Origin: Reyranella humidisoli
GTDB taxonomy: Bacteria; Pseudomonadota; Alphaproteobacteria; Reyranellales; Reyranellaceae
Assembly (NCBI RefSeq): GCF_019039055.1
Contig: NZ_JAHOPB010000002.1
Span: 186,001 to 250,000 of the forward strand
Reading direction: 5' to 3'
DNA length: 64,000 nt
The notes beneath the pieces are model-generated. The model made no database searches and was not told the origin of the DNA. It saw only the letters and a list, made by a program, of their open reading frames with translations. Position 1 is the first letter of the stretch. Each line of letters opens with the position of its first letter. Shown here one piece after another: positions 21,670 through 30,835 of the stretch. The position numbers and the translations under genes were made by a program.

Positions 21670-22008
21670 TCAATTCGGGCTCAACCGACCCAAGGCAGGC
21701 GGGTTCTTTGCATTGTCGGGCGGAAGGCTGCCGTGATCGGCCTTGTGCACCATCAGCAGCTCGAACCAGCGCGTGCGGTACTGCTGGTTCACCTCGACGC
21801 GGAACTGGTGGCCGGCTCCACGCTCGGCGAGTTCGCGCTGCAATTCGCTGCGCAGGCCGAACGGCGCGCGGGCGCCGGCCTGGCCGATACAAAGGATGGC
21901 GCCCGAGGCGTCGGCGAGCTGGTAGACGCCGAGCTGGCCCGGCAGGCGGGCAATCTCCTCGGCCGTCAGGGGCCGCCACGGCTTGTCGAGGCGGAGCCTG
22001 ATCGACAT
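21670..22008 (-). CDS. small conserved protein, possibly GIY-YIG-like
   Basis: A 112-residue soluble protein with no signal or membrane segment. Its core GVYQLADASGAILCIGQAG resembles the first two strands of a GIY-YIG nuclease domain (GVY for GIY, CIG for YIG), and HQFRVEVNQQYRTRWFELLMVHKADHG follows. The later catalytic Glu of true GIY-YIG enzymes cannot be placed with confidence, so it may be a non-catalytic relative. It starts 3 bases after the enoyl-CoA hydratase stop, so it is cotranscribed, yet no metabolic role is evident. Confidence 0.65.
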   Translation of the reverse strand: MSIRLRLDKPWRPLTAEEIARLPGQLGVYQLADASGAILCIGQAGARAPFGLRSELQRELAERGAGHQFRVEVNQQYRTRWFELLMVHKADHGSLPPDNAKNPPALGRLSPN

Positions 22009-22011
22009 GGC

Positions 22012-22773
22012 CTACTTGCCCTGGAACTTGGCAGTACGCTTCTCCAGCCGCGCTTTCATGCCTTCCTGCGCGTCCTGGCTCTTCATCGCCGCCTGCACCA
22101 GCGTATCGACGTCGTCGTGCTTGATGCCGTCGCGGAATTCGAGCTGCTTCACCGTCAGCGCCTTCATGGCCTTGAGCGACAGCGGCGCATTGGCAGCCAG
22201 CCGGTCGACGACCTTCGAGGCCTCGGCCTCGAGCTGGTCGGCCGGCACGCAGCGGGCGATCAGGCCCAGCGCATGCAGCTTGGTCGAGGGCAGGGGATCG
22301 CCCAGCAGCAGCATCTCGCGTGTCGTCACCGGCCCCAGCACTTCCATCAGCTTCTTGGCCAGGAACCAGTTGGGCGCGAGGCCGACCTGGGCCAGTGACA
22401 TGCCGAAGCGGGCCTTCTCGCTCGCCACCACGAGATCGCAATGAAGCGCCAGCTCGTTACCGCCGGCGATGGCGTCGCCATGGACGACAGCCACGACGGG
22501 GAGCGGACAGAGTTCAACCGCGCGCAGCATCACCTCGATGCCGCTGGCATTGCCGCCGCCGATCGTCTCGCGCCGCTCCGCCATGTCGAGGCCGGCGCAG
22601 AACACGTCGCCCTTGCCGCGGATGACGACCACGCGATCGTCGGGGGCGACCGGCGCCTGCAGCGCCTCGATCATCTCGCGCATCAGCTCGCTGTCGAGTG
22701 CGTTGCGCTTCTCCGGCCGGTTCATCCAGATGGTTTTGACCGGGCCGCTCTTCTCGATGATGACCTTGCTCAT
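22012..22773 (-). CDS. enoyl-CoA hydratase/isomerase family protein
   Basis: Crotonase-fold enzyme of 253 residues, likely hydrating a 2-enoyl-CoA or acting on a related acyl-CoA. Seen are the N-terminal MNRPEKRNALDSELM, the oxyanion-hole segments (KGDVFCAGLDMAE and HGDAIAGGNELALHCDLVVAS), and FGMSLAQVGLAPN. The C-terminal part ends in KMKARLEKRTAKF-like basic residues. The catalytic Glu pair typical of hydratases is not obvious, so hydratase versus isomerase or hydrolase stays open. ATG 22773 has AGGG upstream. It lies between the Bug-type receptor gene (8-base gap) and the small GIY-YIG-like gene. Confidence 0.92.
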   Translation of the reverse strand: MSKVIIEKSGPVKTIWMNRPEKRNALDSELMREMIEALQAPVAPDDRVVVIRGKGDVFCAGLDMAERRETIGGGNASGIEVMLRAVELCPLPVVAVVHGDAIAGGNELALHCDLVVASEKARFGMSLAQVGLAPNWFLAKKLMEVLGPVTTREMLLLGDPLPSTKLHALGLIARCVPADQLEAEASKVVDRLAANAPLSLKAMKALTVKQLEFRDGIKHDDVDTLVQAAMKSQDAQEGMKARLEKRTAKFQGK

Positions 22774-22781
22774 GGCGTCCC

Positions 22782-23753
22782 TCACTCCGGCTCGATGCCG
22801 GCGGCCTGGATTTCCTTGGTCCACCAGGCGGTCTCGGACTTCACGTAGGCCGCGAACTCGTCGAGCGCGAGCGGGGCGATCTCCATGCGGCCCTGCGTCA
22901 TGGCCTTGGCGGTGGCGGGGTCCTTCAGTGCCTCGGCGATGGCGTCGGCCAGCGCCTTCTGGACGTCCTTGGGCGTCGCGGCCGGCGCGAACACGGCCAG
23001 CCAGTAGACCAGCGAATAGCCCGGCACGGCCTCGGCGATCGCTGGCAGGTTCGGCGTGACCGTGGTGCGCTTGGGGCCGGTCGTCGCGAGACCGCGCACG
23101 CGCCCGGCCTCGATCTGGGTCAGCGCCTGCGGCAGATCGGGGAACATCACCTGGACCTGGCCCGAGGCCACGTCGCCCAGCGCCTGCGGGCTGGCCTTGT
23201 ACGGAACCCGCTCGATCTTCGTGCCCGCGAGCTTGTTGAACATCTCGCCCGACAGGCGCTGCGAGGCGCTGGCCTCGGCATAGTTCAGCTTGCCCGGGTT
23301 CTTCTTCGCGTACTCCACGAGCTCGGCGGTGGTCTTGACCGGCAGGTCGTTGTTCACCACCAGCGCGTTGACGCCCATCACGCAGCGCATGATCGGCGCG
23401 AAATCCTTGTCGATGTCGTAGCTCAGCTTCTTGAACAGGGCGCCGTTGGCGGCATTGGTCGTGTTGGTGCCCATCATCAGCGTGTAGCCGTCGGCCGGTG
23501 CCGTCGCGACCGCAGAGGCGCCGAGCTGGCCGCTGGCGCCCGGCTTGTTCTCGATGACGACGGGCTGCTTCAGGATGTCCTGCAGCTTGGCGCCGAGGCC
23601 ACGCGCCGTCAGGTCGGTGGCGCTGCCGGCGGCGAAGGGGACGACGATCTTGATCGGCTTGTTGGGAAACGCCTGCGCGAAGGCGGCCTTGGACAGCGAC
23701 CCTGCCGCCAGCGCGGCGGCGCCAGCCATGGTCGTACGACGGTTGAGTTTCAC
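22782..23753 (-). CDS. Bug-family (TctC-like) periplasmic solute-binding protein
   Basis: Extracytoplasmic receptor of the tripartite tricarboxylate transporter type, 323 residues. A twin-arginine-like signal (NRRTTMAGAAALAAG, cleavage after AAFAQA) is followed by the family pattern FPNKPIKIVVPFAAGSATDLTAR and ENKPGASGQLGA, where the bound carboxylate is held by two water molecules and backbone amides. No TctA or TctB membrane genes are in the window, as is common for the expanded Bug family. Position ahead of hydratase, dehydrogenase and CoA-transferase genes suggests it captures the carboxylic acid that this block degrades. Confidence 0.93.
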   Translation of the reverse strand: MKLNRRTTMAGAAALAAGSLSKAAFAQAFPNKPIKIVVPFAAGSATDLTARGLGAKLQDILKQPVVIENKPGASGQLGASAVATAPADGYTLMMGTNTTNAANGALFKKLSYDIDKDFAPIMRCVMGVNALVVNNDLPVKTTAELVEYAKKNPGKLNYAEASASQRLSGEMFNKLAGTKIERVPYKASPQALGDVASGQVQVMFPDLPQALTQIEAGRVRGLATTGPKRTTVTPNLPAIAEAVPGYSLVYWLAVFAPAATPKDVQKALADAIAEALKDPATAKAMTQGRMEIAPLALDEFAAYVKSETAWWTKEIQAAGIEPE

Positions 23754-23825
23754 GTTTCCTCCTGCGGCCTCGACCGGCCGGCTTCCGTTTTAGCGGCCCG
23801 GCGCGGCGAGGCAAAGGAGGGCGCG

Positions 23826-24788
23826 CTACATGAACAGCTTTTCCGCCTTGCGGTCGGCGTAGAGCCCGGCGACGAACTCGGCGTAACCGTTGTAGATCAG
23901 GGTCGGGATGCGCTGGTCGCTGCCCAGCGGCTTCTCGGTGGCCTGGCTCCAGCGGGGGTGGGCGACCGCAGGGTTCACATTGGCCCAGAAGCCGTATTCG
24001 CTGGATTGCAGCCCTTCCCAGAAGGTCTTGGGCTTCTTGTCGGTGAACTCGACGCTGACGATCGACTTCACGTTCTTGAAACCGTACTTCCAGGGTGCCA
24101 CGAGGCGCAGCGGCGCGCCGTTCTGCTTGGGGATCGGCTTGCCGTAGAGACCGGTGGCGATGAAGGCGAGATCGTTCATCGCCTCGTCCATCGCCAGGCC
24201 CTCGGTGTAGGGCCAGGGGTAGAGGAGGTCACGCTGCTCGCGCATCACCGTGGGCTTCGACAGCGTCTTCATGACCATGAACTTGGCGCTGCTGAGCGGC
24301 TTGCAGAGCTCGACCAGCGAGCGCACCGGAAAGCCGCTCCACGGCACGATCATCGACCAGGTCTCGACGCAGCGGAAGCGATAGACACGTTCCTCGAGCT
24401 GCACCTTGGCCAGGAGATCGTCGATGCCGATCTCGAAGGGCTTCTCGACCATGCCGCCGACCTTGATGGTCCAGGGCCGCACCTCGAGCTTCTGGGCGTC
24501 GCGCCAGATGCTCTTGTCGGTGCCGAACTCGTAGAAGTTATTGTAGGTCGTGGACAGCTTCTCGGCTGTCATCGGCGTCGGCACGCCATACTTGTCGTTG
24601 CGCTTGGCGGGATACAGTCCGGCCGACGGATCGGCCGACTTGTCCTGCGCCATCAACGGCCCAGGCAGGGCGAGCGAGGCCGCACCGAGCCCCATCGCCC
24701 GCACCATCGCGCGTCGATTGAGAAAGTGGCTCTCCGTCGTCGTCTTCGACTCCGGAAGCTCCCAGCCTTTCGTGCGCTTGATCAGCAT
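23826..24788 (-). CDS. msrP: periplasmic methionine sulfoxide reductase catalytic subunit (MsrP/YedY)
   Basis: Molybdopterin enzyme of the sulfite-oxidase fold that repairs oxidised methionine in periplasmic proteins; 320 residues. The twin-arginine signal is NRRAMVRAMGLGAASLALPGPLMA. Cys140 in YRFRCVETWSM is the molybdenum ligand. NGAPLRLVAPWKYGFKNVKSI is the conserved cofactor and substrate region. ATG 24788 has GGAG upstream; an earlier in-frame start is unlikely. In most genomes msrP is followed by msrQ, the haem membrane subunit that feeds electrons. No msrQ is here, and the neighbours are two exported thioredoxin-fold genes on the same strand. Confidence 0.93.
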   Translation of the reverse strand: MLIKRTKGWELPESKTTTESHFLNRRAMVRAMGLGAASLALPGPLMAQDKSADPSAGLYPAKRNDKYGVPTPMTAEKLSTTYNNFYEFGTDKSIWRDAQKLEVRPWTIKVGGMVEKPFEIGIDDLLAKVQLEERVYRFRCVETWSMIVPWSGFPVRSLVELCKPLSSAKFMVMKTLSKPTVMREQRDLLYPWPYTEGLAMDEAMNDLAFIATGLYGKPIPKQNGAPLRLVAPWKYGFKNVKSIVSVEFTDKKPKTFWEGLQSSEYGFWANVNPAVAHPRWSQATEKPLGSDQRIPTLIYNGYAEFVAGLYADRKAEKLFM

Positions 24789-24894
24789 CTGCCAAACTCC
24801 TGTTACGCCGCGCTCCCTAGATGGGCGCGGCGACGGATGGTCGCAAATCAACCCTGCTCACTGCACTGTGACGCAACGTGACGTAACGAAAGAC

Positions 24895-25332
24895 TTAAGG
24901 CTGCGAATTGGTCACGTCGAGCAGGGTCGGCCACATGACGTCGCGCCAGGCATTGTTGCCGACGGCGGTGAAGGTGATCTGTCCACCCTGAATGAGGAAG
25001 AAGCGGGGCGTCTCGGCTCCCTGCTCGATACCGACCTCGCTCATCAGGAAGGCGTCGAGCACCCAGCGAAGGTCGGCGGGCCAGCTCGCGGGCTTCAGCA
25101 GCAACTGCGGGGTCTTGGTGAACACGACGCGATAGTCGACCTTCTGGAACACCGGTGCCTGCTTGAACAGCGGCTCCCATTGCGTGCGCCAGACCTTGCA
25201 GGCCTCTGACGTCTCGTCGCCGGCGAAAATCAGGATGGGCTTCTTCGCGCCTTGTGCCGCGACGGCGCGCGCAACCATCGGCGCGGCGGCCAGCACGAGA
25301 CCGCCCGCGATCACACTACGTCTCTTCAGCAT
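24895..25332 (-). CDS. exported thioredoxin-fold protein with SxxC motif
   Basis: A 145-residue periplasmic protein. A signal with KRRSVIAGG and a hydrophobic stretch ends near AAQG. The thioredoxin-like core follows: ILIFAGDETSEACKVW, in which Cys45 sits where the second Cys of a CxxC would be and Ser42 replaces the first. Next come a helix region (WEPLFKQAPVFQKVDYRVV) and the cis-Pro-like TPRFFLIQGGQITFTAVGN. The C-x-x-W spacing recalls SoxS/SoxW-type thioredoxins. It is a clear paralogue of the next gene, which has TGA at the Ser position. It lies between that gene and msrP. A redox role without the first Cys is uncertain. Confidence 0.75.
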   Translation of the reverse strand: MLKRRSVIAGGLVLAAAPMVARAVAAQGAKKPILIFAGDETSEACKVWRTQWEPLFKQAPVFQKVDYRVVFTKTPQLLLKPASWPADLRWVLDAFLMSEVGIEQGAETPRFFLIQGGQITFTAVGNNAWRDVMWPTLLDVTNSQP

Positions 25333-25400
25333 CGAAATACGTCTCCCCTCGTGAGCAGATCCCACGAGGACAATATGGAGCAATGCCGGTCCGCCGGAAA

Positions 25401-25835
25401 CTAGGCCTTGGTGGCCGTCACTTCCTGGATCCTGGGCCACATCCTGTCCTTCCAGCCGCCGTTGCCGGTGACGGTGAGGACGATCTTGCCATCCTGAAAC
25501 AGGATGAAGCGTGGCGTCGCATTGGGGCTCTTCTTGCCGTCTTCGCTTTCGAGGAAAGCAGCCCTGATGGGCCTGGCCGGAGTGGGCCAGCTTCCTTCGA
25601 CCATCAGAAGGTCTGCATTGGCCGGATGGACGACCTGATAGTCCATCTTCTTGAAAGCATCGGACTTGAGGAAATCAGGCTCAGACTGGGCACGCCAGAT
25701 CTTGCAGCCGCCTCAAAGTTCGTGACCGACGAACACCAGCGTCGGGCGCCCAGCCTGGGCATTCGCGACGCGGGTCAGTGACGATGCGGAGGCCATCACC
25801 AGGCCACCCACCATCAGAGACCGTCTCTTCAACAT
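25401..25835 (-). CDS. candidate selenoprotein: exported thioredoxin-fold protein with UGGC motif
   Basis: Read through one in-frame TGA (25713-25715), this is a complete 144-residue homologue of the neighbouring gene. It has the signal MLKRRSLMVGGLVMASASS, then LVFVGHEL-TGA-GGCKIWRAQ, then TPRFILFQDGKIVLTVTGN and the same C-terminal end. The TGA is residue 41 and Cys44 follows, giving U-x-x-C exactly at the thioredoxin redox site. ATG 25835 has GGGAG upstream, and no other stop or frameshift is present. A SECIS-like hairpin follows the TGA. If selenocysteine is not used here, it is a pseudogene with a single nonsense change; the paralogue has TCA (Ser) at this codon, one base different. The sel genes are not in the window. 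Confidence 0.6.
25684..25715 (-). promoter_or_regulatory. candidate bacterial SECIS element after the in-frame TGA
   Basis: Downstream of TGA (25713-25715) the message can fold as GA-(U)-CUGG, loop CGUGC, then CCAG-UC (25684-25701). That is a short stem with a single bulged U, four base pairs above it and a GU in the apical loop. Counting from the TGA, the loop GU is at +20/+21 and the bulged U at +14, the same layout as remembered for the E. coli fdhF SECIS (bulge about +15, GU at +20/+21). The Ser paralogue next door cannot form this stem. SelB binding is inferred. Confidence 0.5.
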
Positions 25836-25929
25836 GAACCGTTCTCCCGTGGAACCATTCCACAGGACGAATATGAGATGCCGAACGAGGCTGGAGAAGG
25901 ACGTTCGACCGGCCTCACCGCCTTGTGAC

Positions 25930-28005
25930 CTACGCCGCCTGATGCTTCTTCGTTTCCTCGACGATGCGGTCGGCGGTGCGTCCGGCCAACTCCTGCAGGT
26001 GATCGAACTCGGTCCGGAAGCTGCCGATGCCCTGCGTGACCGACCGGATCTCGACGATCATGTCGGCGATCTCGGCTTCGGGCATCAGCGCGGAGACCTC
26101 GTCCCAGCCCGGCCAGGCGGGGCGGGCGTCGTAGCCCAGGAGCTGGCCGCGCCGACCCGAGATCAGCCGCTGCAGCCGGGGCGTGGAATCGCTCGGCCCG
26201 GTGACGGTGACCTTCAGGATGGGTTCCAGAAGCACCGGCTTGCACTTGGGCATGGCCTCGCTCATGGCGATGCGCGCGGCCATCTTGAACGACATCTCGG
26301 AACTGTCGACGGCGTGGTACTGGCCGTCGACCAGCGTCACTTCGAGATCGACCACCGGCTGCCCGAGCGGCCCTTCCTTCAGATACTCGATCAGCCCCTG
26401 CTCGACGGCGGGGATGAAATTGCGCGGCACCACGCCGCCCACGATCCGGTCGACGAAGCGGAAGCCCGAGCCGCGCGGCAGCGGCTTGATCTCGACCTTG
26501 ATGTCGGCGAACTGGCCGTGGCCGCCGGTCTGCCGCTTGTAGCGTGCATGCTGCTGCGCGCCGGCCTGGATCGACTCGCGATAGGCGACCCTCGGCACCG
26601 TCGTGTCGACGGCGACATTGTAGCGTCCGGCGAGCTTGTCGACCGCGACCTTGAGATGCATCTCGCCCTGGCCCTTGAGCAATAGCTCATGCGTCTCGCC
26701 CCGCACCTCGAAGGACAGCGAGGGGTCCTCGTCGACGATCTTGTGCAGGGCGCCGGAGAGCTTGACCTCGTCGTTCCTGTTTTTCGCCGAGACGGCGAGT
26801 GCAAAGACCGGCGCTTCGGCGGGGGGAAAGTCGGGCGAGGCGGCGATGCCCGCGGCACCGAGCGTCTGCCCCGACGACAGCGCCTCGACCTTGGCGAGCG
26901 CCACGATCTCGCCGGCGCGTGCTTCGGCGGTCTTGTCGAGCCGCTGTCCGAAGGGCCGCAGGATCGTGCCGATCCGTTGGCCGCCGACCGACTGGCCCTC
27001 GTGCAGCGAGCCAGACCAGACGCGGCAGAGCGAAAGCTTCCCGGCGTGACTCTGGTGCAGGACCTTGAAGCACTCGGCCGTAGGGGTGGTGTTGGAGGCA
27101 AGGGCACGCCGCTGGACCGTCTGCTCGACGACAGGCGTGTCGTGGCGCAGCGCCTTCAGCAGGCGCCGCACGCCGTTTTCGCGGTCGCCGGCGCCCAGCA
27201 GGACCGGCGCGATCTGGTCGGAACCGAACTCGTCGTGCAGGTCGCGGTAGATCAGCGACTTCTCCGGCGCGATGTCCTCGATGAGCTGCTCGAGCAGCGT
27301 GTCGTCGAACTCCGAGAGGGCTTCCAGCATGTCGCGCCGCGCCTCGGTCTCGCGCGGCAGGATCTCGGCCGGCATCTCGATCAGGTCGGAGGCGCCGCTG
27401 CTCCTGTAGCGATAGGCGCGCTCGCTCACGAGATCGACATAACCCACCGTCTCCTCGCTGCCGTCGGCGGCGGGACGGCGGATCGGCACCTGGCGCAGCA
27501 CCAGCTTGCGCTGCGACACGGCCTGCAGGGCCGACAGCATGTCGCGCACGCGGACTTCGGCGGAATCGATCTTGTTGACGAAGATGATGTGCGGGATATG
27601 GCGGTCCTCAATGAATTTCAGCAGCGGCGTCAGCGCCATCACGCGCTCGGGCGACGGTTCGCAGACCAGGACCGCGGTGTCGCAGACGGCCAGCGCCGCG
27701 AAGGCGTCGTTCTGGAACTCGATCGAGCCCGGGACGTCGAGGAAGGTCCATTGGTCGCCGAGATAGTCGACGGATGCGACGTTGATCTCGGTGCCCATGC
27801 CGCGCTTGCGCGCTTCGGCGGCCGCGTCGCCTATGGAGGTGCCTGCGCGGGTCGAGCCGCGCCGGCCGATGGCTCCCGTGGCGTAGAGAATGCTTTCGAG
27901 CAGGCTGGTCTTGCCCGACAGATACGGCCCGCACAGCGCCACCACGCGATGCGCGCCGCTGCCTGGTCTGCCGCCAGTGATAGTCTCCGTCTTGAACTCG
28001 GCCAT
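25930..28005 (-). CDS. elongation factor G-like translational GTPase
   Basis: A 691-residue protein with the EF-G domain order: GTP-binding domain (G1 GPYLSGKT at 26-33, G3 DVPGS at 90-94, G4 NKID at 144-147), beta-barrel domain II, and domains III, IV and V (RQTGGHGQFADIKVEIKPLPRGSGF in domain IV). It belongs to the EF-G-like side branch, not the main fusA, which sits among ribosomal-protein genes elsewhere. The G3 motif ends in Ser94 where EF-G has the catalytic His (DxPGH). The usual GHVDHGKT P-loop is changed too. GTP turnover and function may therefore differ. ATG 28005 has AGGAGG upstream. Confidence 0.9.
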   Translation of the reverse strand: MAEFKTETITGGRPGSGAHRVVALCGPYLSGKTSLLESILYATGAIGRRGSTRAGTSIGDAAAEARKRGMGTEINVASVDYLGDQWTFLDVPGSIEFQNDAFAALAVCDTAVLVCEPSPERVMALTPLLKFIEDRHIPHIIFVNKIDSAEVRVRDMLSALQAVSQRKLVLRQVPIRRPAADGSEETVGYVDLVSERAYRYRSSGASDLIEMPAEILPRETEARRDMLEALSEFDDTLLEQLIEDIAPEKSLIYRDLHDEFGSDQIAPVLLGAGDRENGVRRLLKALRHDTPVVEQTVQRRALASNTTPTAECFKVLHQSHAGKLSLCRVWSGSLHEGQSVGGQRIGTILRPFGQRLDKTAEARAGEIVALAKVEALSSGQTLGAAGIAASPDFPPAEAPVFALAVSAKNRNDEVKLSGALHKIVDEDPSLSFEVRGETHELLLKGQGEMHLKVAVDKLAGRYNVAVDTTVPRVAYRESIQAGAQQHARYKRQTGGHGQFADIKVEIKPLPRGSGFRFVDRIVGGVVPRNFIPAVEQGLIEYLKEGPLGQPVVDLEVTLVDGQYHAVDSSEMSFKMAARIAMSEAMPKCKPVLLEPILKVTVTGPSDSTPRLQRLISGRRGQLLGYDARPAWPGWDEVSALMPEAEIADMIVEIRSVTQGIGSFRTEFDHLQELAGRTADRIVEETKKHQAA

Positions 28006-28116
28006 GACAACGTCCTCCTTCTTCGCAAATGCGTAGAAGCTCCGGACGGAAGTCTCGGATGAGGTAGCGCGTCCGAACGTTCAGCCGGAGCGAAGCTCAC
28101 TTGTCATGGAAATGCT

Positions 28117-28158
28117 TTCACCCCCGCCCAGACGAGTCAAACGACCGGGCGGGGTGAA
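28117..28158 (-). terminator. hairpin downstream of the aminotransferase gene
   Basis: TTCACCCCCGCCC (28117-28129) pairs with GGGCGGGGTGAA (28147-28158), leaving one extra C and a 17-base loop. It starts 15 bases beyond the aminotransferase stop. No T run follows, so termination efficiency is uncertain. Confidence 0.45.
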
Positions 28159-28173
28159 TTAGGTCAGTAGTAC

Positions 28174-29403
<1,230 letters not shown>

Positions 29404-29505
29404 TTAGAGCGGCGCGAAGCTAGTCGCGACGCGGGGTTTCCGCAAGGCGAGGGGCCGGTATTTATCGTCAGGCGGGCCGTACCACCGCTAGGGCAAAGAG
29501 GTCAC

Positions 29506-30012
29506 ATGAGGTTCCTGTTCGTACCGCTGCGGCCGCTGATCTCGCCGGCCTTCATCGCCCTGGTGAATGCAGCCATCCTGATCCCGATGGTGCTGACGAT
29601 CATCGACGTCATGAAGAGCGTGAACCGGCATGTCGACACCCATGAGCCCGTGACGATCACCTCGACGATCGCGCTCATCATGATCGGCTGGGGGGTGGCG
29701 CTGGAAGAGAGGGCGGTGATCCGCAGGCGGTTCGGCGTAACCGGCCGGTCGGACGAGGCATGGCAGGTCCATATCGACGAGATGTGCCACGAATACGGGG
29801 TCGCCCAGCTCGTGCTGGGACTGTTCGCCGAAATCGCGGTGGCGATGATCAGCCTGCCAGACCGCATCGTGAACACGGTCGGCTACGAATATTCGCTCCT
29901 GACGCTCGCCGTCGTCCTGATCGCGATCGGTGCGCTCATCCAGGCGAGGCACGTGTTCGCGCTGATATCGGCCCTGTGGCGCCACAGGCGGGGCGGGGAG
30001 ACGGCCTCCTAG
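29506..30012 (+). CDS. small integral membrane protein, unknown function
   Basis: A 168-residue protein with three or four hydrophobic helices: ISPAFIALVNAAILIPMVLTII, TSTIALIMIGWGVAL, YGVAQLVLGLFAEIAVAMI and YSLLTLAVVLIAIGALI. Charged loops lie between them (EERAVIRRRFGVTGRSDEA and HIDEMCHEYG). ATG 29506 has AGAGG upstream. I recognise no family. It is divergent from the aminotransferase gene, and its last four bases overlap the end of the convergent transglutaminase-like gene. Confidence 0.7.
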   Translation: MRFLFVPLRPLISPAFIALVNAAILIPMVLTIIDVMKSVNRHVDTHEPVTITSTIALIMIGWGVALEERAVIRRRFGVTGRSDEAWQVHIDEMCHEYGVAQLVLGLFAEIAVAMISLPDRIVNTVGYEYSLLTLAVVLIAIGALIQARHVFALISALWRHRRGGETAS

Positions 30013-30830
30013 TCGATCAGCCGGACCGCGGCCTCGACCGTCATCCTGGCATCGCCGAAACCGACGCGGCGACCGCTGACCGGAGCCGCATCGCGATAGT
30101 CGAGGCCGACGGCCACGCGCAAACTGTCACCGCGCGGGCTGATGCTGTTGGCGGGATCGAAGCCCACCCATTCAAGGCCCGGGACCCAGGCCTCCGCCCA
30201 GGAATGGCTGGTGCGCCCGACACGCAGCTCGGGATCGTCGTTGCGAAGATAGCCGCTGACGTAGCGCGCCGGCACGCCCAGGCGACGGCAGCAGGCGATG
30301 AAGATGTGCGCCTCGTCCTGCGCTACGCCGGCCCCGCGCGTCAGCGCCTCGATGGCGGTGGTGTCCACGGTCGAGACCCCGGTCTTGTAGGCCACCCGCT
30401 CGGAGATGCGCTCCATCAACTCGTGCAGCACCGCGACCCGCTGCGCCGGCTCGGCGGCACGCGCGGCCAGTCCCGCAATCAGCGGATCGAAGCTCTCGTC
30501 ATGGCGCGCGAGCCCCGAATTGCGCAGCCAGAACGGCGCGGGCAGGGTCGGTTCCTCGGCGTAGCGCAGCCACTGGTCGGTGCCGCTGTATTCGTAGATT
30601 CCCTGCACGACGATCTCGACGCTGTCGTGCCGCTGGGCGACCGAGAAGGTCGTGACCTGATTGCCATGGCCGTCCTTCCATTCGGACCGCTTGCCGGGGC
30701 CGTCGATGCGCCACGACACGATGCGTTGCGCCGCCGCCGGCATGGGCGTGAGGCGCACGTCGTGGATCGAATGGCCCGACGGCTGGTCGAACTGGAAGCG
30801 CGTGGCGTGATGGACGGAGAAGCGCATCAT
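30009..30830 (-). CDS. transglutaminase-like cysteine-protease-fold protein
   Basis: A 273-residue protein with a beta-rich N-terminal domain (Bact_transglu_N type, HHATRFQFDQPSGHSIHDVRL) and a transglutaminase-like core. In the core, the catalytic triad lies in AHIFIACCRRLGVPARYVSGY (Cys), SHSWAEAWVPG (His) and GFDPANS (Asp). It ends a three-gene minus-strand unit after a circularly permuted ATP-grasp protein and an alpha-E protein. The trio is conserved in many bacteria and is proposed to make and break peptide-like linkages, but its substrate is unknown. I use ATG 30830; a TTG at 30839 would overlap the previous stop by four bases and is a real alternative. Confidence 0.9.
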   Translation of the reverse strand: MMRFSVHHATRFQFDQPSGHSIHDVRLTPMPAAAQRIVSWRIDGPGKRSEWKDGHGNQVTTFSVAQRHDSVEIVVQGIYEYSGTDQWLRYAEEPTLPAPFWLRNSGLARHDESFDPLIAGLAARAAEPAQRVAVLHELMERISERVAYKTGVSTVDTTAIEALTRGAGVAQDEAHIFIACCRRLGVPARYVSGYLRNDDPELRVGRTSHSWAEAWVPGLEWVGFDPANSISPRGDSLRVAVGLDYRDAAPVSGRRVGFGDARMTVEAAVRLID

Positions 30831-30835
30831 TCTGC

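Noticed and set aside
22012..23814. A 600-codon frame that would fuse an unknown N-terminal part to the enoyl-CoA hydratase
   Set aside because: The extra part is the wrong frame of the Bug-type receptor gene; the hydratase has its own ATG and ribosome site at 22773.
25401..25646. A stand-alone 81-codon gene starting at 25646
   Set aside because: It has no signal peptide or ribosome site, and the frame continues upstream with clear similarity to the paralogue through the TGA to ATG 25835.
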